Source of the DNA: Lactobacillus apis
GTDB lineage: Bacteria > Bacillota > Bacilli > Lactobacillales > Lactobacillaceae
Reading direction: 5' to 3'
Assembly (NCBI RefSeq): GCF_002837055.1
Contig: NZ_PDKP01000001.1
Location: 607,285-671,284 of the forward strand
Length of the DNA: 64,000 nt
Shown: positions 16,657 through 25,819 of the stretch, in pieces
How the letters are laid out: the number at the start of each line of letters is the position of its first letter
Numbering within the stretch: the first letter of the stretch is position 1
Program-made: the position numbers and the translations under genes
Notes under the pieces: generated by a model
What the model was told of the DNA's origin: nothing
Seen by the model: the letters and a program-made list of their open reading frames with translations, nothing else
Database searches by the model: none

Positions 16657-17403
16657 TTAAATGTTGGCTATAATATTTGCTGCCAAATTAATGGCTGCCT
16701 CATGAGCATCCCTGCCCCAGCCTCTTTCATCATGCTTTTCTATGTCTTTAAGAGAATCTGCCGTAAATAATATTTGTGCAAAGTCGACCCCTCTAAATTG
16801 TGCACACGCAGCCATTGCTGCACATTCCATCTCTACACAAGAAGCTCCAAATTCCTTAGCCTGCTTTACTTTCTTGACTGTTTCCCTAAAGAAACCATCA
16901 GTAGTCCAGGTAGTTACTTCTTCATTCAGCAACTTTTTGGTCTTAGTTAAAAACTCTGACTTTAAGTCAATATACGTTCCTGGTTTCATATAATGAAAGG
17001 ATGTGCCCTCATCTCTAATAGCTTTTGTAGGCACTAGAAAATAGTTCTCTGGTAAATCAACTAAGCAGCCTGCTGATCCTATTGCTAAAATCTGTTTAAC
17101 ACCATAACTTATTAGCCAATCTAATAGCTCTACAGCAGCTGCAGCACCTATTTTTGCCTGACAAAAAGTAATTTTTTGTCCATCTAAATCAACCTCATAT
17201 ATTGGGGTTTCTCCTTCAAAGCAGTCAAAGAACCCAAGCTTTTTATGAGGATAACGAGCCAAAAAATCACTGATTACATCAGGAGTTAAGAATGCGAACA
17301 GCAGCTTGGGCTGAAAATGAAAGTGATTAATTTCTTTTTCGTGATCTCGTTCTAAAACAGCCCGCGGTTCAGGATCAAAATTTAACAAAAATGGTTCTTT
17401 CAT
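16657..17403 (-). CDS. Nucleoside phosphorylase (uridine phosphorylase-like)
   Basis: This 248-residue cytoplasmic enzyme of the PNP/UDP family splits nucleosides with phosphate for salvage. Visible motifs are AIGSAG (phosphate-binding loop, about 115), VEMECAAMAA (ribose-binding Met-Glu, about 195) and TADSL. The start is ATG 17403 with GAGG 9 bases upstream; the longer open frame upstream runs through a tandem repeat and the rplS terminator and is not coding. It is closest in style to uridine phosphorylase, but a purine-specific role cannot be excluded. It is monocistronic, with no classic terminator downstream. Confidence 0.85.
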   Translation of the reverse strand: MKEPFLLNFDPEPRAVLERDHEKEINHFHFQPKLLFAFLTPDVISDFLARYPHKKLGFFDCFEGETPIYEVDLDGQKITFCQAKIGAAAAVELLDWLISYGVKQILAIGSAGCLVDLPENYFLVPTKAIRDEGTSFHYMKPGTYIDLKSEFLTKTKKLLNEEVTTWTTDGFFRETVKKVKQAKEFGASCVEMECAAMAACAQFRGVDFAQILFTADSLKDIEKHDERGWGRDAHEAAINLAANIIANI

Positions 17404-17421
17404 AGTTCTTTTCCTCATTAA

Positions 17422-17457
17422 AAATATTTTAATAAATATTTTAATAAATATTTTAAC
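17422..17457. repeat. Three tandem 12-bp repeats upstream of the phosphorylase gene
   Basis: AAATATTTTAAT occurs at 17422-17433 and 17434-17445, then AAATATTTTAAC at 17446-17457. The array lies in the promoter/leader between the rplS terminator and the phosphorylase start. Confidence 0.8.
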
Positions 17458-17462
17458 ATAAA

Positions 17463-17502
17463 CAAAAAAGAGAATCACTCCATTGCGGAGTGATTCTCTT
17501 TT
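17463..17502 (-). terminator. rplS terminator
   Basis: The 16-bp stem AAAAGAGAATCACTCC/GGAGTGATTCTCTTTT has a 5-base loop and a T-run on the minus strand. Confidence 0.9.
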
Positions 17503-17515
17503 ACTTAAACGTGAA

Positions 17516-17863
17516 TTAACGACGCTTTTCTGCGATTCTTGCAGATTTACCATGACGTTCACGTAAGTAGTAAAGCTTAGCACGACGTACACGACCGTGA
17601 CGTAATACTTCAATCTTAGCTACTCGAGGGTCATTTACTGGGAAGGTACGTTCAACACCAACACCGGAAGCAATCTTACGAACAGTATAAGTTGCAGCAA
17701 TACCTGCACCCTTACGCTTGATTACAACACCTTCGAACATCTGAATACGTTCGTGAGAACCTTCAACAACACGTACGTGAACACGAACAGTGTCACCAGC
17801 ACGGAAGTCAGGAATATCATCACGTAATTGTTCTTTAGTTAATTCTTGAATTAATGGATCCAT
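17516..17863 (-). CDS. rplS: 50S ribosomal protein L19
   Basis: L19 lies at the subunit interface of the 50S particle. The start is ATG 17863 ([14 protein letters not shown]) behind GGAG; the open frame extending upstream (MPKKEKN) contains that ribosome site. The family core [30 protein letters not shown] and [32 protein letters not shown] is complete. The length is 115 residues. It is the last gene of the trmD block but also has its own promoter and a leader. Confidence 0.97.
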   Translation of the reverse strand: MDPLIQELTKEQLRDDIPDFRAGDTVRVHVRVVEGSHERIQMFEGVVIKRKGAGIAATYTVRKIASGVGVERTFPVNDPRVAKIEVLRHGRVRRAKLYYLRERHGKSARIAEKRR

Positions 17864-17946
17864 ATTTTTCTCCTTCTTCGGCATTCATCAACGATTATCT
17901 GCGCCAGCGGAACACCCATAACTATTAGTACATTACAATTGCACCT
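17864..17946 (-). promoter_or_regulatory. rplS leader, candidate L19 leader RNA
   Basis: About 80 nt of untranslated RNA separate the predicted promoter and the rplS start, including GGTGCAATT and GGGTGTTCCGCTGGCGC. L19 leader elements upstream of rplS are a known Firmicute RNA class. Membership is inferred from location; I cannot run the covariance model. Confidence 0.45.
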
Positions 17947-17951
17947 TTGTT

Positions 17952-17980
17952 ATATTAGCAAAGAAAGCTTGTAAAATCAA
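17952..17980 (-). promoter_or_regulatory. rplS promoter inside the trmD stop region
   Basis: The -35 TTGATT (17975-17980) overlaps the trmD stop codon. The -10 TAATAT (17952-17957) follows after 17 bp. Confidence 0.65.
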
Positions 17981-18702
17981 GCCTTTGTGTCTTCTTGTTT
18001 AATCTCTTCTAACATGGTTTTTTCTTGAGAACTCAGTTCATAATTTTTCAGTAAATCAGGCCGATGTAAATACGTTGCTCGTAGCGACTCTTTATGACGC
18101 CATTCATCAATTTTTTGATGATTCCCTGAAGTCAAAACAGCTGGGACTTTCATTCCTTCAAAGTCTTCTGGTCGAGTATACTGCGGGTATTCTAATAAGC
18201 CATGTGCAAAGCTTTCTTCAACTGGAGAGGCTGCGTTACCTAAAATACCAGGTAATAGCCGTACAGTTGCGTCTACCATACTCATCGTTGGTAATTCTCC
18301 ACCAGTTAAAACATAATCTCCGATTGAGACAGTTTCATCCGCTAAATCATAAACACGCTGATCAAAACCCTCATAATGGCCACAAATAAAAGTTAAATTA
18401 TCTTCTTTTGACCATTCCTGTGCCATTTTCTGATTGAAAGTCTTTCCTTGTGGTGCCGTAATAATCACTTTACCTTTATTGGCAAGTGAATCAAGTGCCT
18501 TTTTAATTGGCATAATTTGTAAGACCATGCCTGCACCGCCGCCGTATGGAGTGTCATCAACATGATGATGAACATCAGAAGTAAAGTCACGAAAGTTAAC
18601 TAAATTTAGTTCCCATTTACCATCTTCAAGACCACGGCCAAGCATTGAAGTTGTTAAGGGGGTAAACATATCCGGAAAAAGTGTCAGAATATTAACTTTC
18701 AT
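17977..18702 (-). CDS. trmD: tRNA (guanine37-N1)-methyltransferase TrmD
   Basis: TrmD methylates G37 of tRNAs reading CNN codons, preventing +1 frameshifts. It has the SPOUT trefoil-knot fold. The start [25 protein letters not shown], and the knot region [13 protein letters not shown] with [13 protein letters not shown] are all present. The length of 241 residues is usual. It overlaps the end of rimM by 11 bp, so the two are translationally coupled. Confidence 0.97.
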   Translation of the reverse strand: MKVNILTLFPDMFTPLTTSMLGRGLEDGKWELNLVNFRDFTSDVHHHVDDTPYGGGAGMVLQIMPIKKALDSLANKGKVIITAPQGKTFNQKMAQEWSKEDNLTFICGHYEGFDQRVYDLADETVSIGDYVLTGGELPTMSMVDATVRLLPGILGNAASPVEESFAHGLLEYPQYTRPEDFEGMKVPAVLTSGNHQKIDEWRHKESLRATYLHRPDLLKNYELSSQEKTMLEEIKQEDTKA

Positions 18703-19207
18703 CTCGCAAGCCCTCCAATAGTTCTACGTACACTTTTTTAGCGTCGACATCGACTTTTTTGACAACTTCATCAATATAGGGGATTAAATACTCGTTGCCT
18801 GATTCTTCAGTAATTTCCCAAACGTCATTAGCTCCTGGAGTTTCAATTCCAGTGATTTTGCCCAAGTCACTACCATCTTGATTATCAATAACCGAACACC
18901 CTAAAATATCACGATAATAATAGTATCCTTGTGGCAGTTCATGTTGTTCAGTCTCGCTAACAACCAAGATTTTTCCCTTGAGTAATTCTGCTTGCTCAAT
19001 TTGATTGATCTCTTCAAATTGAATAAGCCAAAATTGTTTAAACGGTCTGCTACTCTTAATTGTTAATTCCGTTTGCAGATCATCTTTCAGTGATAACTTG
19101 CTCCCGGGAGCAAACCGTTCATCTGGGAAATCGGTAATTTGCGTTACTTTGACTTCTCCAGTTAAACCATGTGTCGTCAATATGCGCGCAACGTCATAAA
19201 ACTGCAT
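18692..19207 (-). CDS. rimM: Ribosome maturation factor RimM
   Basis: RimM is a 16S processing factor that binds S19 during 30S assembly. The N-terminal beta-barrel begins [18 protein letters not shown], and the C-terminal PRC-barrel contains [11 protein letters not shown] and GANDVW with LIPYIDEVV. The length is 171 residues. It lies 71 bp after rpsP, with a hairpin terminator between them. No khpA gene intervenes. Confidence 0.96.
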   Translation of the reverse strand: MQFYDVARILTTHGLTGEVKVTQITDFPDERFAPGSKLSLKDDLQTELTIKSSRPFKQFWLIQFEEINQIEQAELLKGKILVVSETEQHELPQGYYYYRDILGCSVIDNQDGSDLGKITGIETPGANDVWEITEESGNEYLIPYIDEVVKKVDVDAKKVYVELLEGLRDES

Positions 19208-19229
19208 CTTTTCTCCTAAATTTAAACCA

Positions 19230-19267
19230 AGAAAAAAGTTTGAAGCAAACTACTCCAAACTTTTTCT
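19230..19267 (-). terminator. Intra-operon terminator between rpsP and rimM
   Basis: On the minus strand, AGAAAAAGTTTG pairs with CAAACTTTTTTCT across a 14-base loop and ends in a T-run. It probably lowers rimM-trmD expression relative to rpsP. Confidence 0.75.
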
Positions 19268-19278
19268 AACAAATTCAA

Positions 19279-19551
19279 TTATTTGTTGAATTTTGATTCG
19301 TGCAACTTCTTCATTAAGCCAGCGCTTGAAAGAAGTGAACGTACAGTATCTGAAGGTTGTGCACCCTTCTTCAACCATTCAAAAATCTTGTCTTCATCAA
19401 GCTTCAATTCCTTAGGTTCTGAAACTGGATTGTAGTAGCCTACTTCTTCAATAAAACGACCATCACGTGGCATTCTTGAATCTGCAACAACTATTCTGTA
19501 GAAAGGTTTTCTTTTGGCACCCATACGGCGCATACGAATTTTTACTGACAT
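19279..19551 (-). CDS. rpsP: 30S ribosomal protein S16
   Basis: S16 is a small 30S assembly protein. [42 protein letters not shown] is the family signature across the N-terminal half. The length is 90 residues. GGAGG precedes the start. The gene has its own promoter downstream of ffh and is followed by a terminator. Confidence 0.97.
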   Translation of the reverse strand: MSVKIRMRRMGAKRKPFYRIVVADSRMPRDGRFIEEVGYYNPVSEPKELKLDEDKIFEWLKKGAQPSDTVRSLLSSAGLMKKLHESKFNK

Positions 19552-19583
19552 AAATTAATATCCTCCTAAAACTTACGAATAAT

Positions 19584-19612
19584 AATATAGCATGTTTTTT
19601 TGAGGGTGTAAA
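19584..19612 (-). promoter_or_regulatory. rpsP promoter
   Basis: The -35 TTTACA (19607-19612), 17-bp spacer and -10 TATATT (19584-19589) lie in the ffh-rpsP gap. Confidence 0.65.
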
Positions 19613-19636
19613 GCTTTTTCCCTTAACAGGTAAAAA

Positions 19637-21064
19637 CTAAGAATGATAACGTTTGACCTTCATTCGCTTCTTCTTATTTTTCTTAAACTTCTTGCCCATT
19701 CTTCTCATTGCAATTCTTCCCATTGGTGAATCCATACCAGGAATATTCTCCATTCCTTTTAAATTCCCTTTGGTTATCTTACTCATCATGTCACGAGCTT
19801 GCTTAAACTGCTTAATCATTCGATTAACTTCAACAATCGGTCTACCAGATCCAGCAGCAATTCTCCTTCTGCGACTTGGATTTAACAATTCAGGATTTTC
19901 ACGCTCTTCTTCTGTCATTGAAGAAATAATTGCTTTAACATAGACGATTTGCTTTTTATCAAAATTGACATTTTTTAGCTGAGGGTTGTTAGCCATTCCA
20001 GGAATCATCTTAACAATTTGGTCAAGTGGTCCCATCTTTTCAACTTGTTCAAGCTGATCAACGAAGTCATTAAAGTCGAAGGTATTCTCCTTCATCTTTT
20101 CTGCTACTTCTTCAGCTTTTTTGGCATCGTAATCTTGCTGAGCTTTTTCAATTAGAGTCAGCATGTCACCCATGCCCAAGATTCTGGAGGCCATCCGATC
20201 AGGATGGAATTGTTCAAGGTCAGTTAATTTTTCACCTTGCCCAGTATAAATAATTGGCTTTCCAGTCACAGCTCTAATTGATAAAGCTGCACCACCTCGA
20301 GTATCACCATCTAATTTGGTCAAAATGACGCCGGTAATGTCTAAGCGACTATCAAACCCCTTTGCTACATCTGTTGCTGCCTGACCAGTCATTGCATCAA
20401 CTACAAGCAAAATATTATCTGGATGTGCAATTGCTTTAACTTGCTCAAGCTCTTCCATCAATGGTTCGTCAATTTCTAGTCGACCAGCCGTATCGATAAT
20501 GACATAGTCATTTTTATTTTGATCAGCCTGTTGCAGACCGTTTTTTACAATTTGAGCAACGTCTTTTTCATCCCGCTGACTATAAACCGGAACCTTTAAT
20601 TGATCACCTATTTGTTCAAGCTGATCAATTGCGGCAGGTCGGTAGATATCGCCCGCAATCAATAAAGGACGGGCTTTTTCTTTTTCAATCAAGCGATTAG
20701 CTAGCTTACCAACAGTTGTCGTTTTACCGGTACCTTGCAAACCAACCATCATAATAATAGTAGGAATGTGCTTAGATTTGTTAAGTGTTGTAGCACTCTC
20801 GCCCATCATCTTAGTCAATTCATCATTAACAATTTTAATGACTTGTTGACCCGGATTTAAGCTTTCTTGAACCTCTTTTCCTAAGGCTTCTTGCTTAATC
20901 TTTTTAATAAAGTCTTTGACAACTTTAAAGTTAACATCCGCTTCGAGTAAAGCTAGTCTGATTTCACGACTGGCATTATTGATGTCCTCTTCAGAAATTT
21001 TACCCTTACCAGATAAATTGCGTAGAGCTTTTTGAATTCTTTCACTTAGATTCTCAAACGCCAT
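19637..21064 (-). CDS. ffh: Signal recognition particle protein Ffh (SRP54)
   Basis: Ffh is a GTPase that, with 4.5S RNA, delivers nascent membrane proteins to FtsY. It has an N domain, a G domain with P-loop GLQGTGKTT near residue 110, DTAGR, TKLDG and GQGEKLTDLEQF, and a Met-rich M domain at the C-terminus (about 330-475, including RIAAGSGRP). The length of 475 residues is usual. It starts 3 bp after ylxM, forming a tight operon. Confidence 0.98.
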   Translation of the reverse strand: MAFENLSERIQKALRNLSGKGKISEEDINNASREIRLALLEADVNFKVVKDFIKKIKQEALGKEVQESLNPGQQVIKIVNDELTKMMGESATTLNKSKHIPTIIMMVGLQGTGKTTTVGKLANRLIEKEKARPLLIAGDIYRPAAIDQLEQIGDQLKVPVYSQRDEKDVAQIVKNGLQQADQNKNDYVIIDTAGRLEIDEPLMEELEQVKAIAHPDNILLVVDAMTGQAATDVAKGFDSRLDITGVILTKLDGDTRGGAALSIRAVTGKPIIYTGQGEKLTDLEQFHPDRMASRILGMGDMLTLIEKAQQDYDAKKAEEVAEKMKENTFDFNDFVDQLEQVEKMGPLDQIVKMIPGMANNPQLKNVNFDKKQIVYVKAIISSMTEEERENPELLNPSRRRRIAAGSGRPIVEVNRMIKQFKQARDMMSKITKGNLKGMENIPGMDSPMGRIAMRRMGKKFKKNKKKRMKVKRYHS

Positions 21065-21067
21065 GAA

Positions 21068-21409
21068 TTATTCTCCCCTCATCTTGTGCAATAACTCGTT
21101 AATATCATTTAAAGCTTGATTTTGCTGCTTTTCTTTAATTGCAATGGAAATTTGACCTAGCTTCTCTTCAATTTCATTATAGTCTTTTTGCATATGCAGT
21201 TTTTCCTCATAATTGACTAGCAGAGTGCGGCAACGCCGTAAGTTATCATAAACCGCTTGCCGTGAAACTTGATGATTCAGAGCAATTTCACCCAAAGAAA
21301 GATCATTATAATAATAATCTTCAAAATAACTTTGCTGGTTTTTAGTCAATAATTTTCCATAATAGGCGTATAAATCACCTAGGACTTCATTTTTTGTTAG
21401 TTCATCCAT
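21068..21409 (-). CDS. ylxM: YlxM, putative SRP-associated helix-turn-helix protein
   Basis: This 113-residue protein begins at ATG 21409 (MDELTKNEVLGDLY) behind AAGGTG; the longer upstream frame would include non-family residues. A sigma-70 region-4-like helix-turn-helix (DLSLGEIALNHQVSRQAVYDNLRR, about 38-61) precedes a charged coil. The family is always linked to ffh and has been shown in streptococci to modulate SRP/FtsY GTPase activity. The UPF0122 assignment is firm; its DNA-binding role is uncertain. Confidence 0.92.
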   Translation of the reverse strand: MDELTKNEVLGDLYAYYGKLLTKNQQSYFEDYYYNDLSLGEIALNHQVSRQAVYDNLRRCRTLLVNYEEKLHMQKDYNEIEEKLGQISIAIKEKQQNQALNDINELLHKMRGE

Positions 21410-21571
21410 TGCGTTCACCTTGAACCAGTATAGCAAAAATGCGCGTACTTGACGATCTAGAAAGATGAGTTTACCTAAAAAATCCAATTAAAGTTTCTTG
21501 CATTCAAAGATAATAGCTTGTATCATTACGGTGCTATTTTGTCTAAAAGGTAAGAATACACTAATGACAAG

Positions 21572-21587
21572 CTTTTGCTTGTTAAAT
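21572..21587. repeat. Short hairpin in the ylxM/permease divergent region
   Basis: ACAAGC and GCTTGT arms flank TTTT, 27 bp before the permease start. It may be a regulatory site or a leader hairpin. The rest of the 205-bp region shows no convincing consensus promoter on either strand. Confidence 0.4.
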
Positions 21588-21614
21588 TTAACATAACACT
21601 AAGGAGATTTTTGT

Positions 21615-23042
21615 TTGAACTTTTGGAAAAAAATGAATCGGAAAGAAAATCCGGCCATTTATCAAGAAAAAGATGGTCACTTAATCCGCACATTAAAAGT
21701 CCGAGATTTTTTAGCTTTAGGTGTTGGAACAATTGTTTCAACCTCAATTTTCACCCTGCCTGGTGAAGTTGCTGCCCTGCACGCTGGTCCTGCTGTCGCG
21801 ATTTCCTGTGTAATTGCTTCAATCGTTGCTGGTTTGGTTGCATTTGCCTACGCTGAAATGGCAGCAGCAATGCCATTTGCAGGCTCAGTTTATTCATGGA
21901 TTAATGTTATCTTCGGCGAATTCTGGGGCTGGATTTCTGGCTGGGCACTACTTGCTGAATATCTTATTGGAATGGCCTTTATCGCCTCTGGGCTTTCAGC
22001 CAATTTCCGCGCTTTAATTGCTCCACTTGGGTGGCAACTACCAAATGCGTTAGCTAACCCTTTAGGAGTAAACGGCGGCTTCTTTGATCTCATTGCCTTA
22101 ATTGCGATTACACTAGCTGCTCTGATTGTTAGTTGCGGTGTATCTAAAGCTTCAAAAATTGAAAATGTTTTAGTTGTAACAAAAGTTCTGGCAATCCTTT
22201 TATTTGTTGTTGTTGGTCTAACCGCAGTACAAAAAGTTAATTTCATTCCCTTCGTTCCTTCATACCGGCCTACTAGCCATGGTGCTTTTGGTGGTTGGCA
22301 AGGAATATATGCTGGCGTTTCAATGATTTACATTTCTTTTTTAGGTTTTGACACAATCGCTTCAAATTCAGCTGAAGCAGTTAATCCGCAAAAGACAATG
22401 CCGCGTGGAATTATCGGTTCCTTGCTTATTTCAGTTGCATTATTTGTTGCTGTTAGTCTAGTTCTAGTAGGAATGGTACCTTATCAACAATATCTTAATT
22501 CAGCAGAACCAGTTGGCTATGCATTAAGGCAAACGGGTCATGGAATGGTCGCAGTAATTGTCCAATCTGTCGCAGTTTTAGGCATGTTTACTGCTTTAAT
22601 TGGCCTTTGCTTGGCTAGTTCACGTTTGATATATTCGTTTGGTCGTGATGGGATGCTACCTAAAAAATTAGGAAAATTATCGGCTTCTCGTCGTCCAACA
22701 TGTTCGCTATGGACAGTTGCAATTATTGCTATCTTTATTTCTGCCTTCATACCGTTTACCTTTTTAACGCAATTGGTATCTGCAGGAACTTTAATTGCCT
22801 TTATGTTCGTTTCAATCGGAATTTATCGCTTACGTCCGCGTGAAGGAAAAGATATTACTGATCCAGCCTTTAAAATGCCATGGTATCCGGTTTTACCGTT
22901 CTTAGCATTTTTGGGATCTTTCGCCGTTTTCTGGGGATTAGACATGCAAGCTAAAAAATACATGTTCTTCTGGACCATTATTGGGCTTATTATTTATTGC
23001 TTTTACGGAATCAGACACTCAACGATGGATAAACGAAATTAA
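21615..23042 (+). CDS. Amino-acid permease, APC superfamily (YfnA/CAT-like)
   Basis: This 475-residue inner-membrane transporter has about 12 hydrophobic helices. The APC consensus near the N-terminus is LALGVGTIVSTSIFTLPGE, with AGLVAFAYAEM and, later, SFLGFDTIASNSAEAVNP, typical of cationic or branched amino-acid transporters of the YfnA/CAT branch. TTG 21615 is the start, with GGAG 8 bases upstream; ATG 21633 is a fallback. It is divergent from ylxM-ffh and convergent with a dipeptidase. Substrate is not determinable from sequence. Confidence 0.88.
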   Translation: MNFWKKMNRKENPAIYQEKDGHLIRTLKVRDFLALGVGTIVSTSIFTLPGEVAALHAGPAVAISCVIASIVAGLVAFAYAEMAAAMPFAGSVYSWINVIFGEFWGWISGWALLAEYLIGMAFIASGLSANFRALIAPLGWQLPNALANPLGVNGGFFDLIALIAITLAALIVSCGVSKASKIENVLVVTKVLAILLFVVVGLTAVQKVNFIPFVPSYRPTSHGAFGGWQGIYAGVSMIYISFLGFDTIASNSAEAVNPQKTMPRGIIGSLLISVALFVAVSLVLVGMVPYQQYLNSAEPVGYALRQTGHGMVAVIVQSVAVLGMFTALIGLCLASSRLIYSFGRDGMLPKKLGKLSASRRPTCSLWTVAIIAIFISAFIPFTFLTQLVSAGTLIAFMFVSIGIYRLRPREGKDITDPAFKMPWYPVLPFLAFLGSFAVFWGLDMQAKKYMFFWTIIGLIIYCFYGIRHSTMDKRN

Positions 23043-23050
23043 ATAGCATT

Positions 23051-23084
23051 AAAAAACCTCCTAGTAAAAACTAGGAGGTTTTTT
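23051..23084. terminator. Bidirectional terminator between permease and dipeptidase
   Basis: AAAAAACCTCCTAG and CTAGGAGGTTTTTT flank a 5-base loop, serving both convergent genes. Confidence 0.9.
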
Positions 23085-23104
23085 CACTTATCTCTAAAAG
23101 TGAC

Positions 23105-24529
23105 TTATAGATTAGCATCCATATTAAAGGTTAGCTTAGACATATTGATAGAATCAATCATCATTTGTGCCCATAATTTTTCTGAACGTTTTCTAGTATA
23201 TGCAACGGTCTCTTGATTTGCCTTCGTTAAGTAAGCAGTCAATTCAGCTCCAGATTTTTCACCGGCACCTTCAATAACGTCATGTACACGGTGACGATAG
23301 TATTGGTTCAGTTCATTCAAGTAATCAGTATCTAACTGAACAAATTGTGGGTAATGACTCTCTACCAACGCTGCAAGTGACTTGTAGTACCACCAAGCGT
23401 CATCCATATTGTAATCCATTGAAGTATTGTTATATGAAGGATCAGTATCATTCATATTAGCAAAAAATGGAACAAATGGCGTGAATGTTGGTCCACCAAT
23501 ACAAAGCCACATTACAGCAGCCTTGTCGTCTGGCACATCATTTCTTATTTGTAAGATATGCGCATTTTGAGTACGATTAAGTCCAATTGGACGGAAGCGG
23601 TGCTTTTCTTCTTCAGTGCCCTTACCAAAAGGATCATATGGAGTGTTTTGATAATGACTACCTAAAACAAATTCGATATCTTCACGAGTGATTTTTTTAG
23701 CAGCACGTCTAATAAATGGCAAATCACCGTCTGTTGGATCTTGTTCAATCTCTGGATTAAAGTACTTTTGACCATACCAAACACGGTTAGTGTTGTAAAA
23801 ACGATCTTGTTGACTGTAAGTACCAAAAATATGGCGGAAGTTCCAGCCTTCATGATCGACATTCAAATGATGTTCCTCAACAAACTCGCGAATACCGTCA
23901 CTCCACATGAAGTTGTCAGTATCTTCAAAATCAACTTGCTCAATTGAAACACGATTAGCTGCTACAGCATATGCATCATCTGGTATACGTTCAGCTACCC
24001 AATGATGACCGGTAACTATTTCCATGTACCAAATTTCGTCTTTATCACCAAACAGAACAGAGTTTCCAGCTGGTGAACCATATTTAGCAATTAATTTTCC
24101 TAAGTACTCAACACCGTTTCTAGCGGAATGAATGTATGGCAAAACAACTGTCTGCATACAATCTTCATCAAGACCATCTTTTACAAGGGGATCATAGGCC
24201 AATGCACGTTCATTACCATAAGTTGATTCAGTACATGACATTGCAACATTTTCTTGATTAATTCCACTTTCATCGTAGTAACCACGATTTTTATAATCAA
24301 CATTAGGAACTGCTGGAACTGCTTGAGCATCTTCTGGCAAATCCATTTCAAATTTGTTTAGCCAAGACTTAATTTTACGGCCCTTTTCACCTTTTGCGGC
24401 AGGTTCGATAATGAACTTCTGTGGTGTAATTGGACGAAAAGTATCATCGTTTCGGCAGATCATAGTCGAACCGTCAACAGAAGCATTTTTACCTACTAAA
24501 ATTGTGGTACATGCGCTATATTCTTTCAT
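23105..24529 (-). CDS. pepD: Dipeptidase, peptidase family C69 (PepD)
   Basis: This cytoplasmic N-terminal-nucleophile hydrolase cleaves dipeptides with broad specificity, as known for lactobacillar PepD. After a six-residue propeptide-like MKEYSA comes the nucleophile Cys7 (ACTTILVG), then STMICRNDD, ESTYGNERAL and GDKDEIWYMEI. The length is 474 residues from ATG 24529, 7 bases after GGAG; a TTG one codon upstream is also possible. It lies 34 bp after ftsY, so it may be read from the rnc operon. It fits with the oligopeptide importer downstream in peptide use. Confidence 0.92.
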   Translation of the reverse strand: MKEYSACTTILVGKNASVDGSTMICRNDDTFRPITPQKFIIEPAAKGEKGRKIKSWLNKFEMDLPEDAQAVPAVPNVDYKNRGYYDESGINQENVAMSCTESTYGNERALAYDPLVKDGLDEDCMQTVVLPYIHSARNGVEYLGKLIAKYGSPAGNSVLFGDKDEIWYMEIVTGHHWVAERIPDDAYAVAANRVSIEQVDFEDTDNFMWSDGIREFVEEHHLNVDHEGWNFRHIFGTYSQQDRFYNTNRVWYGQKYFNPEIEQDPTDGDLPFIRRAAKKITREDIEFVLGSHYQNTPYDPFGKGTEEEKHRFRPIGLNRTQNAHILQIRNDVPDDKAAVMWLCIGGPTFTPFVPFFANMNDTDPSYNNTSMDYNMDDAWWYYKSLAALVESHYPQFVQLDTDYLNELNQYYRHRVHDVIEGAGEKSGAELTAYLTKANQETVAYTRKRSEKLWAQMMIDSINMSKLTFNMDANL

Positions 24530-24563
24530 CAAGTATCTCCTCTTTTTGTTCTATCTTTCTATC

Positions 24564-25817
24564 TTAAACCAAATCGTGGAAAAGACCAACTGCATAGTCT
24601 GCGGCATCAAAATCGGCTAAATCACTTGCTTTTTCACCAAGACCAACCAATTTCACAGGTAATTTCATTTCGTTTCTAATTGCCAAGACAACCCCACCTT
24701 TAGAGGAACCATCTAATTTAGTCAAAACTAAACCCGTTAATTTAGTTGTTTTGTCAAAGTCTTTTGCTTGAAGTAATGCATTCTGGCCAGTTGAGCCATC
24801 TAAAACAAGCAACGTTTCTGTTGGTTCGTCAGGAGCTAATTTTTTAATTGTTCGCTCTATTTTTTCAAGCTCATTCATCAAGTTCTTTTTGTTTTGCAAG
24901 CGTCCAGCAGTGTCAACTAGCAAGTAATCAACTTGTTCGTCTATTGCTCTCTTAGTTGCATCATAAACTACCGAGGCTGGATCCGCTTGCTCCTTACTAG
25001 TAACAACTGGAACATCGACACGTTTGCCCCATTCAACTAATTGTTCAACTGCGCCAGCTCTAAAAGTATCTGCAGCAGCAAGTAAAACAGATTTACCTTC
25101 GTCTTTAAGACGTTTAGCTAATTTTCCAATTGTGGTAGTTTTACCAGCGCCATTAACACCAACGAAAAGATAGATATTAGTCTTGCCATCATCATGATGA
25201 CTTAGTTTTTCGTTTTCACTGTCACCGTTTTGATCATATAGCTCAACCATTTTCTCAACAATGACTTTTTTAAGATCATCGCGAGATTTAGCTTTTTGTA
25301 GTTTAGCCTCATCCCTCAAAGCATCGGTTAACTGCTCTGCTGTCTCGTAACCAACATCTGATTCAATTAACAGCTCTTCTAGATCATCAAAGAAGTCTTC
25401 ATCAACCGTTCTGAATTGTGCAAAAAAGCGATTCAAACGTGCCCCAAAGCCTTCGTTCGTCTTCTCTAATCCCTTTTCATATAACTCAGTCTGACTTTCA
25501 GATTGTTGTTCTTCAGAACTGGTTTGATTCTCTTCTTCATTATCCGTTGCGTCAGAATCAACGTCTTCTTGGGCCGTATTTTCTTTATCTTGTTCAGATT
25601 GCTCTTCCTCAACATCATTAGATTGATTCGAAGAATCATCTTCCGTATTCTTTTCTGTTGTTTCAGCTTCTTCTATACTTTCATCTTGCTCTGCTTCTTC
25701 AACGTCAGCTGCTTTTTCACCGTTTTCTTCTTCGGCTTTCTCGTCCTTTTTGGTTTCTTTATCTGTATTTTCATCTTCACCAAATAAAGATTTTTTTATC
25801 TTATCAAATAAACCCAA
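24564..25817 (-). CDS. ftsY: Signal recognition particle receptor FtsY
   Basis: FtsY is the membrane-associated GTPase receptor for SRP. Residues 1 to about 115 are an extremely acidic Glu/Asp/Gln-rich A domain that can contact membrane or translocon. The NG domain follows: [15 protein letters not shown] near residue 220, [15 protein letters not shown] and GLGEKASDL. The total is 417 residues. It starts at TTG 25817 with GAGGTG 8 bases upstream, two bases after the smc stop. The acidic region produces Phe-rich open frames on the opposite strand that are not genes. Confidence 0.97.
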   Translation of the reverse strand: MGLFDKIKKSLFGEDENTDKETKKDEKAEEENGEKAADVEEAEQDESIEEAETTEKNTEDDSSNQSNDVEEEQSEQDKENTAQEDVDSDATDNEEENQTSSEEQQSESQTELYEKGLEKTNEGFGARLNRFFAQFRTVDEDFFDDLEELLIESDVGYETAEQLTDALRDEAKLQKAKSRDDLKKVIVEKMVELYDQNGDSENEKLSHHDDGKTNIYLFVGVNGAGKTTTIGKLAKRLKDEGKSVLLAAADTFRAGAVEQLVEWGKRVDVPVVTSKEQADPASVVYDATKRAIDEQVDYLLVDTAGRLQNKKNLMNELEKIERTIKKLAPDEPTETLLVLDGSTGQNALLQAKDFDKTTKLTGLVLTKLDGSSKGGVVLAIRNEMKLPVKLVGLGEKASDLADFDAADYAVGLFHDLV

Positions 25818-25819
25818 AG

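Noticed and set aside
17404-17613. N-terminal extension of the nucleoside phosphorylase frame
   Set aside because: It runs through the tandem repeats and the rplS terminator. ATG 17403 has a good ribosome site and matches family length.
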